Notes under the pieces: model-generated
The model's database searches: none
Told to the model about the DNA's origin: nothing
The model's input: only the letters and a program-made list of their open reading frames with translations
Translations under genes and position numbers: made by a program
In this document: piece after piece, positions 59,384 to 64,000 of the stretch
Layout: the number at the start of each line of letters is the position of its first letter
How positions within the stretch are numbered: position 1 is the first letter of the stretch
Assembly (NCBI RefSeq): GCF_009192765.1
Contig: NZ_VOHQ01000011.1
Span: 124,001-188,000 of the forward strand
Length of the DNA: 64,000 nt
Direction of reading: 5' to 3'
Origin: Agriterribacter humi
GTDB taxonomy: Bacteria; Bacteroidota; Bacteroidia; Chitinophagales; Chitinophagaceae

Positions 59384-60097
59384 ATGAAAGATTTAGTGAA
59401 GAGGGCGAAGTCCTTTATTACATTTGACTTCCCGTTACAGACAGCGAATATCAGTACGCAATTTGCCAATACGCATAAAAAACTCCAAACAGAGATTCCG
59501 GGATGGAGTACTACTGCGACCCGGCAGAAATTAATCTCCCATTACTGGTTTACGTATGTAGCAGGACATTACGCTATAATGTTAGGATTCCCAGCACTGG
59601 TGATTTTCATATGGCAGAGCCTTGCGCAATCAAGCTTTCATTTATTAAGTGCCTTGATTGTAGGATTATTAAGCTATCCGGTTTTATACTTGTTTCATTA
59701 TCTCCCCTGGTTTAGCTCTATTTTTTTGCCCAGGTTGGAGACTGTGAAAGAATTCTACGAACAAAAACAATTAGAACAATTGGGTAAATGCCGCCAAGCT
59801 CAATTATCCAATTTTGCGTTGTCTCTCGTATTCTATGTATTTGATAAAACCAGTGGCATAAATACATTGCAATGCAACGATCAATCTGCCGCTTTGTTAA
59901 TGAAATTATATGGAGTAGATAAAGGAAGTATTAAAAAGAACCTCGAATTGATACTCGGCAAAAAGCATCGCTTATTACCCAGGAAATGCACTGAAGTCCA
60001 AAAGCGGTTCGATGAGGCCTATACTTTTTTCGAAGACCTTCACTTTACAGAAGGGATAAAGTTATTGAAGGAATTGAAATCTAAGTTCCAGATCTGA
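59384..60097 (+). CDS. Uncharacterised membrane protein of the mobile element
   Basis: A 237-residue protein with two adjacent membrane helices at about residues 60-105 (YAIMLGFPALVIFIWQSLAQ and HLLSALIVGLLSYPVLYLF). A cytoplasmic helical part follows, ending VQKRFDEAYTFFEDLHFTEGIKLLKELKSKF. I recognise no family. A purine-rich AAGGATAAG sequence precedes a GTG-ATG double start; the ATG at 59384 is preferred, and a -7-like TATTTTTG lies at 59361-59368. It is the first gene of the element after tRNA-Lys, and may be accessory cargo. Confidence 0.65.
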   Translation: MKDLVKRAKSFITFDFPLQTANISTQFANTHKKLQTEIPGWSTTATRQKLISHYWFTYVAGHYAIMLGFPALVIFIWQSLAQSSFHLLSALIVGLLSYPVLYLFHYLPWFSSIFLPRLETVKEFYEQKQLEQLGKCRQAQLSNFALSLVFYVFDKTSGINTLQCNDQSAALLMKLYGVDKGSIKKNLELILGKKHRLLPRKCTEVQKRFDEAYTFFEDLHFTEGIKLLKELKSKFQI

Positions 60098-60100
60098 CAA

Positions 60101-60131
60101 TTTGAAAAAAGCGGTTATTATTGTACATTTA
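60101..60131 (+). promoter_or_regulatory. Candidate promoter of the toxin pair (TTTG, 19 nt, TACATTTA)
   Basis: TTTG at 60101-60104 and TACATTTA at 60124-60131 are 19 nt apart; the second fits TAnnTTTG except for its last base. Transcription would start close to the ATG at 60139, implying a nearly leaderless mRNA. Confidence 0.5.
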
Positions 60132-60138
60132 TGTAATC

Positions 60139-60459
60139 ATGGCAAAGTCAAAAAATATTGGAATCGGACTGAAACCCAATCTTGATAAAGGGTTGTTTTG
60201 GGATTGGCGCTATGATGAAATCGATTGGCAAAAATCTTATCGAAGCGTCATTGAGAAGGTGCTGGAACGTGGAACAATGGAAGAATGGGAAGAAATAATT
60301 CGCTTTTATGGCAAACCAAGAATTATTACTGCTTTAAAAGAAGAAATCAAGTTTCTGCCTGATTATATTATTAATGCTGTAAGCAGCTATTTTAACATTA
60401 GAAAGGAAGAAATGGCATGTTACGTAAGGAAGCAGTTGAGAAAGGGACAGTGGATATAA
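60139..60459 (+). CDS. Small partner gene of AbiEii-type toxin (DUF6922-like)
   Basis: A 106-residue protein starting MAKSKNIGIGLKPNLDKGLFWD. It has FWDWRYDEIDWQKSYRSVIEKVLERGT and WEEIIRFYGKPRIITALKEEIKFLPDYIINAVSSYF, a pattern seen in Bacteroidota proteins placed before AbiEii-like nucleotidyltransferases (DUF6922). It probably acts as the antitoxin or regulator. Its 3' end overlaps the toxin gene by 43 bp, which strongly links the two. The upstream TTG at 60121 is not needed. Confidence 0.7.
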   Translation: MAKSKNIGIGLKPNLDKGLFWDWRYDEIDWQKSYRSVIEKVLERGTMEEWEEIIRFYGKPRIITALKEEIKFLPDYIINAVSSYFNIRKEEMACYVRKQLRKGQWI

Positions 60460-61121
60460 TTAATAAATTAATGGCAGATGAAAAACTCATGTCATTTAGT
60501 TTAGTGGGTGGAACAGCGCTCGCATTAAAGATTGGGCATAGAAAATCATTAGATATAGACCTTTTTACCGCTACAGATTTCAACTCGCAGGAAATTTCCA
60601 GTCACCTAACTACTAATTATAATGTAACACGTATTCAGACAATTACTAACGGAGTATTCTGTCTAATAGATGGAGTTAAGCTTGACCTGATTACTCACAA
60701 ATACCCATTGCTGGAAGACCTGGAAACAGTTGAAGGTATACGTATGGTATCCTTAAAGGATATAGGAGCCATGAAATTAAATGCCATCTATAATAATGGT
60801 ACCCGCCTAAAAGATTTTGTAGACATTTATGCCTTACTGGAAACCTTCCCTTTAAAAGAATTATTACAGGCAAGTGAAAAAAAATATCCTGAGAATAATA
60901 TTGCAATGGTAAAAAATGCTTTACTGCATCATGAGGATATTGACTTTACTGTGCCTATTGACTATGTAGGTAAAGAAATTAAATGGACTTCTATAACCCA
61001 GCGTTTGCAACAATCTTTTCACGATCCGCAAAAAATCTTCAATAAACTGCCGGCCTTAACCCGGGAATTATTAGAAAAAAAACAGCGTAAGGAACAAAAA
61101 CGCAAAGGCCCCCGACTTTAA
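60417..61121 (+). CDS. AbiEii/AbiGii-type nucleotidyltransferase toxin
   Basis: A 234-residue protein with the family signature LVGGTALALKIGHRKSLDIDLF near residues 28-50, which holds the GG and DxD catalytic residues. The later DGVKLDLITHKYPL, VSLKDIGAMKLNAIYNNGTRLKDFVDIYALLE is the conserved C-terminal half. AbiEii toxins transfer nucleotides, for some members to tRNA 3' ends, and cause abortive infection or growth arrest with their antitoxin. The C-terminus is very basic (KKQRKEQKRKGPRL). It overlaps the partner gene, giving a mobile-element toxin/antitoxin or phage-defence module. Confidence 0.88.
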   Translation: MLRKEAVEKGTVDIINKLMADEKLMSFSLVGGTALALKIGHRKSLDIDLFTATDFNSQEISSHLTTNYNVTRIQTITNGVFCLIDGVKLDLITHKYPLLEDLETVEGIRMVSLKDIGAMKLNAIYNNGTRLKDFVDIYALLETFPLKELLQASEKKYPENNIAMVKNALLHHEDIDFTVPIDYVGKEIKWTSITQRLQQSFHDPQKIFNKLPALTRELLEKKQRKEQKRKGPRL

Positions 61122-61232
61122 TATCTTCTATCAAAATACAGCCTGCAGTTAATTATTCCAGTCACATTTAAGTATACTTAGCTTGTTTTCGCCTGTCTTT
61201 TAGGCTATGTTGCAATCTTAAAACGGAAAGTG

Positions 61233-61562
61233 ATGAAAGAATCTGTGAGCAATGGTAACCTCGTTACCCCTATGTTGTTCCCGTATGAGCCGGAGCAATA
61301 CTGGCAACATGTGCGGCAAATTATCCGGGAAGAGGTGAGCAAGGTTGAAAAACAAAAGCCGGTTTCCCCCAATTACGAAACACCTGGTCTGACCTACAAA
61401 CCTCTTTACAAGATCGCCGAGATCTGCGCCCTGTTCCATGTTACCAAACCCACTATCTACGATTGGGTGAGACATGGCAAGCTAAAGCCCTTCAAAATCC
61501 GCTCAAGGGTGTACTTTCTATGGCAGGATATTCAACAGCTTTTGCCCCCTGGCGGGCAGTGA
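61233..61562 (+). CDS. Helix-turn-helix (excisionase/MerR-like) DNA-binding protein
   Basis: A 109-residue protein. The C-terminal half has LYKIAEICALFHVTKPTIYDWVRHGKLKPFKIRSRVYF, a winged helix-turn-helix of the excisionase/MerR type. The N-terminal half is helical (EQYWQHVRQIIREEVSKVEKQ). Such proteins commonly lie just before the primase and mobilisation genes of Bacteroidota mobile elements and control excision or gene expression. Start is the ATG at 61233, after GTG 61230. Confidence 0.82.
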   Translation: MKESVSNGNLVTPMLFPYEPEQYWQHVRQIIREEVSKVEKQKPVSPNYETPGLTYKPLYKIAEICALFHVTKPTIYDWVRHGKLKPFKIRSRVYFLWQDIQQLLPPGGQ

Positions 61563-61620
61563 TTCAAAGCGAATATTTCATTTTCACCCGCATTTTGTGT
61601 AAATGTTTAATTGCGAGAGT

Positions 61621-62556
61621 ATGAAAAAGCTATCATGCAGGGAAGCCCGGCAAATTGACCTGGTGGAATATCTTGCTGCATTAGGCCATCAGCCAAAAAA
61701 TATCAGGAACCAGGATTATTGGTATTGTTCACCATTTCGTGACGAAAAAACGCCCTCTTTTAAAGTCAACAGAGCCCGCAGTATCTGGTATGATTTCGGT
61801 GAAGGAAAAGGAGGGGATATCATTGACTTTGGAGTAGAGTATTTCAGCTGTTCAGTAAGTGAACTACTGGAAGGATTATCGAAAAAGTCATTATCTCTCA
61901 ATTTTTCTTTTCACTCGCCTGCCTTTGCTGGTGAAAAGAAAGAACCCGGCTACGGCAAGATCATCATCCTTAAGGATCGAGCCCTTGGGGCACCACCCCT
62001 GGTTCAATATCTTCAAAAAAGATGTATTCCAAAGGAAATTGCAGCGCAGTATTGCCGAGAAATAGATTTTGAACTCTATGGCAAAAAATTTTCTGCTATT
62101 GGATTTGCCAATGATAAAGGAGGGTTTGAATTAAGAAATGAGCATTTCAAAGCAGGCAGTTCTCCCAAAGCCATCACTTTTTTGGTCCAGGGAGGCAAAG
62201 AGCTAACTGTGTTTGAAGGATTTTTTGATTTCCTTTCTTTCCAGACTTTATACAAAAACAATCCCACTATCCCAACAAATATTCTGGTACTTAATTCCCT
62301 TTCTTTTTTTCACCAGGCAAAAGACCTGATGGATAAACACCAAAGGGTACACCTGTACTTAGACCGCAACAAGCAGGGAATAGAGTTTACCCGGCAAGCA
62401 CTACTATGGGATGAAAAAAAATATAAAGACCTGAGTACCTCATTTGCGCAAGGGCAGGATATGAATGACTGGCTTATTGAAAAAAGCTCACTTGTAGACT
62501 CGGGGCTTATGACAGAAAATCTCAGGTACCGCCACCGAAAAGGCAGAAGCATCTGA
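61621..62556 (+). CDS. CHC2 zinc-finger / TOPRIM primase-like protein of the mobile element
   Basis: A 311-residue protein. The N-terminus has a CHC2-like zinc-ribbon region (YWYCSPFRDEKTPSFKVN, then IWYDFGEGKGGDIIDF). A TOPRIM domain follows at about residues 190-270: LTVFEGFFDFLSF (acidic Glu/Asp), NILVLNSLSFF and VHLYLDRNKQG (DxD-like). It resembles small plasmid/ICE primases that initiate replacement-strand synthesis. The spacing of the remaining zinc ligands is not fully canonical, so zinc binding may be partial. Start is the ATG at 61621; 61603 is also in frame. Confidence 0.82.
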   Translation: MKKLSCREARQIDLVEYLAALGHQPKNIRNQDYWYCSPFRDEKTPSFKVNRARSIWYDFGEGKGGDIIDFGVEYFSCSVSELLEGLSKKSLSLNFSFHSPAFAGEKKEPGYGKIIILKDRALGAPPLVQYLQKRCIPKEIAAQYCREIDFELYGKKFSAIGFANDKGGFELRNEHFKAGSSPKAITFLVQGGKELTVFEGFFDFLSFQTLYKNNPTIPTNILVLNSLSFFHQAKDLMDKHQRVHLYLDRNKQGIEFTRQALLWDEKKYKDLSTSFAQGQDMNDWLIEKSSLVDSGLMTENLRYRHRKGRSI

Positions 62557-62608
62557 ATTATCTATCCCTGGAATAAACCTTATTGATCAAAAAATAAAAC
62601 ATTGAATT

Positions 62609-62989
62609 ATGGCAGAGTTTAAAAGAAGAACGCTTTATTTGGGAAGTGGTAAACAGGTAAAACTTTTTGGCAACAGTATTGCTATTGGCAGAAGTCTGGA
62701 GATAGGTGAAGGTTATGCTCCCAATATCTTTTCATGCCTGCAGCAGGAACAGGAGATCATTAAACCAGCAGCCAGTAGTGTAAAATCTTTAACTGATAAT
62801 CCTAAAGAAAAAGAAAAACCTGTATCAAAAATTATATCTACTGTGTCAAATCCATTCAGGTTATCAGAAGCCGACCTGATGGAGATTGCCGATTATAATA
62901 TCCGGCTTTGGCTTGACCTTAAAGATGGTATCCGTAAACATGGCACCAACAGTGCCCAACTATTTAACGGTGAAGCCCTCAGGAGTTGA
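62609..62989 (+). CDS. Uncharacterised mobilisation-region protein
   Basis: A 126-residue protein with no family that I recognise. The first part (KRRTLYLGSGKQVKLFGNSI) looks like a beta hairpin, a middle Ser/Lys-rich linker follows, and the last 45 residues are helical (LSEADLMEIADYNIRLWLDLKDGIRKHG). Its TGA overlaps the ATG of the next small ORF by one base. Its place between the primase-like and mobC genes suggests a role in the relaxosome. Confidence 0.6.
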   Translation: MAEFKRRTLYLGSGKQVKLFGNSIAIGRSLEIGEGYAPNIFSCLQQEQEIIKPAASSVKSLTDNPKEKEKPVSKIISTVSNPFRLSEADLMEIADYNIRLWLDLKDGIRKHGTNSAQLFNGEALRS

Positions 62990-63183
62990 TGTATTTAAAC
63001 AATATGCGGCATTCTGATGAAGGCACCCTGAGATATATGAGGACTGATCTGAGGTTTTGTAAGGCGAGCGGTGTTGTTGTCACACAAAAACCCTCGTGGT
63101 CAACCACGCTCGCCTTTTTCTCCCGCTGGTCGCAAAAGGAAATACAGGACATGATGCAGCTAGTATTAACCGGTGAGCAATGA
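62989..63183 (+). CDS. Small ORF of the mobilisation region, overlapping a structured candidate oriT
   Basis: A 64-codon ORF starting with ATG at 62989 in a TGATG overlap with the gene before, and stopping 3 bp before mobC. It encodes MRHSDEGTLRYMRTDLRFCK and SRWSQKEIQDMMQLVLTG. The overlap supports real translation, but the DNA also holds a strong inverted repeat (63061-63116), so the sequence may be conserved for its DNA structure instead. Confidence 0.45.
   Translation: MYLNNMRHSDEGTLRYMRTDLRFCKASGVVVTQKPSWSTTLAFFSRWSQKEIQDMMQLVLTGEQ
63061..63116. other. Candidate origin of transfer (inverted repeat)
   Basis: Perfect 10-bp arms AAGGCGAGCG (63061-63070) and CGCTCGCCTT (63107-63116) enclose 36 nt that contain GTGT/ACAC and GTGGT/ACCAC small hairpins. 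It lies right before mobC and the relaxase gene, where an oriT would be expected. Confidence 0.45.
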
Positions 63184-63186
63184 TTA

Positions 63187-63549
63187 ATGAGGCGTATGGA
63201 ACAGATGAATGTCAAAAGATCAATGGGCGGACGCCCCTTAAAAGCCGTAAGAAAAGATATCAGGATAAGTGTTCGCTTTAACCGCCAGGAGTATTTTATC
63301 CTGAAGGAAAGGGCTGGTTCAGCAGGTGTAAAGCCATCTGTTTTTATCAGGCAGGCTGCCATCAAGGCAAAAATCACCGGCAGACTTTCTACAGAAGAAG
63401 TGCAATTGATCCGCCAGCTTGCCGGCATGGCTACCAATATCAACCAGGTAGCAAGAGCATGTCACAGGGAGGGACTCTTTGAAGCTATGCGGTATTTTGA
63501 GGAGTACAGAAAAGCGCTTGATCACGTAATGCAAAAATTAAGGTCATGA
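63187..63549 (+). CDS. MobC-like relaxosome protein
   Basis: A 120-residue protein with an N-terminal basic segment (KRSMGGRPLKAVRKDIRISV), a ribbon-helix-helix-like region (VRFNRQEYFILKERAGSAGVKPSVFIRQAAI) and the MobC motif LIRQLAGMATNINQVARAC. MobC proteins help the relaxase open oriT. Its TGA overlaps the ATG of the relaxase gene by 4 bp (ATGA), so translational coupling is likely. Confidence 0.88.
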   Translation: MRRMEQMNVKRSMGGRPLKAVRKDIRISVRFNRQEYFILKERAGSAGVKPSVFIRQAAIKAKITGRLSTEEVQLIRQLAGMATNINQVARACHREGLFEAMRYFEEYRKALDHVMQKLRS

Positions 63550-64000
63550 TCAGTAAGCATCTTACGGCAAACTCTTTCTATCATACCTGCCGCTATGTTA
63601 CCATTAAACCCGGCGCAGAACTACTGGTTGCAAAAGGGGTAAGAGCTTATGATTTTAAACTGATGGCGCAGGATTTTGCAATACAACAGGCACTCAGACC
63701 GGAAAAAAAGCAGGCTTGTATGCATGCCATTCTCAGTTTTTATCCGGGAGAAACGCTATCGGATGAAAAAATGAAAGCGGTAGCAAAAGAATATTTAAGC
63801 AAACTGAATGTCGTAAATACCCAATATGCCATCACTAAACATACCGACAAAGCACATATTCATTTACACATTGTTGCCAATATGGTAAACAATGAAGGGA
63901 GACCAATCAGTGATAGCTGGATCGGACTAAGAGGGAAGAAAATAGCGCAGGAGCTTACATTGAAGCATCAGCTTATGCAGGCAATAGATAAGAATCTAAG
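63546..64000 (+). CDS. Relaxase/mobilisation nuclease (3' partial)
   Basis: The first 151 codons are present and the gene runs off the window. SFYHTCRYVTIKPGAELLVA begins the relaxase domain; a catalytic Tyr cannot be assigned. ALRPEKKQACMHAILSFYPGE gives the HAILSF strand, and ITKHTDKAHIHLHIVANMV is the three-His metal-binding motif of MobA/VirD2-type relaxases. It would nick oriT and lead the strand in transfer. The 4-bp overlap with mobC fits one mobilisation operon. Confidence 0.9.
   Translation, partial: MISKHLTANSFYHTCRYVTIKPGAELLVAKGVRAYDFKLMAQDFAIQQALRPEKKQACMHAILSFYPGETLSDEKMKAVAKEYLSKLNVVNTQYAITKHTDKAHIHLHIVANMVNNEGRPISDSWIGLRGKKIAQELTLKHQLMQAIDKNL

Larger units (their letters stand above)
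59114..64000. mobile_element. End of an integrated mobilisable/conjugative element next to tRNA-Lys (extends beyond the window)
   Basis: From the 3' end of tRNA-Lys onward the genes change from core to mobile-type: a membrane protein, an AbiEii toxin pair, a helix-turn-helix protein, a CHC2/TOPRIM primase-like protein, MobC and a relaxase, all on the plus strand. The left boundary at the tRNA is inferred from context. No integrase or second att copy is visible in the window, so it should lie to the right. Confidence 0.7.

Overview
The window looks like the chromosome of a member of the Bacteroidota, most probably the Chitinophagaceae. It carries three complete ECF sigma / FecR / SusC (with STN domain) / SusD systems. 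Other signs are a DUF3823 lipoprotein, a secreted subtilisin-like protease with a type IX-secretion-style C-terminal domain, promoter motifs of the Bacteroidota type (TTTG, about 19-20 nt, TAnnTTTG), almost no Shine-Dalgarno sequences, and Bacteroidota-type mobilisation genes at the right end. No rRNA or CRISPR array is visible. There is one tRNA, tRNA-Lys(UUU).

Positions 1-26700 hold mostly housekeeping genes. They include a 5'-truncated cca, a pRiA4b-ORF3-like gene and miaA; a sugar-kinase/RapZ-C fusion next to a MurU-like nucleotidyltransferase (candidate peptidoglycan amino-sugar recycling); a PdeM-like phosphoesterase; a beta-propeller protein and an aldehyde dehydrogenase; trpS; a deoxynucleoside kinase; mnmA; a lipoprotein; a secreted S8 protease; an RsmB/NOP-type RNA methyltransferase; sucA-odhB; rpsT; a CBM9-like/GHL10-like secreted pair; and lipoproteins. 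The intergenic spaces hold several families of short palindromes and phrase-like degenerate repeats. Three such pieces lie in frame inside the methyltransferase gene.

Positions 27050-57670 are an accessory block of three nutrient-uptake loci. Locus A (minus strand) is sigma, FecR, SusC, SusD, DUF3823 and a large secreted protein that looks like a glycoside hydrolase. Locus B (plus strand, divergent from A) is sigma, FecR, SusC, SusD and then three secreted phosphatases or phosphodiesterases with no sugar hydrolase, which suggests a phosphate-ester scavenging locus. Locus C is a paralogous sigma, FecR, SusC, SusD set followed by a decayed endonuclease/exonuclease/phosphatase gene and a GH16 lipoprotein. 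In each locus the STN-domain SusC should sense its ligand and signal through FecR to the ECF sigma factor.

Positions 57700-59113 hold DUF2905 and SAM-hydrolase genes and tRNA-Lys with a clear promoter. From just after the tRNA to the window end lies what appears to be one end of an integrated mobilisable or conjugative element. It has a membrane protein, an AbiEii-type toxin with its partner gene, a helix-turn-helix protein, a CHC2/TOPRIM primase-like protein, small mobilisation-region genes with a structured candidate oriT, MobC, and a truncated relaxase. No integrase is visible, so it probably lies at the other end, beyond the window.
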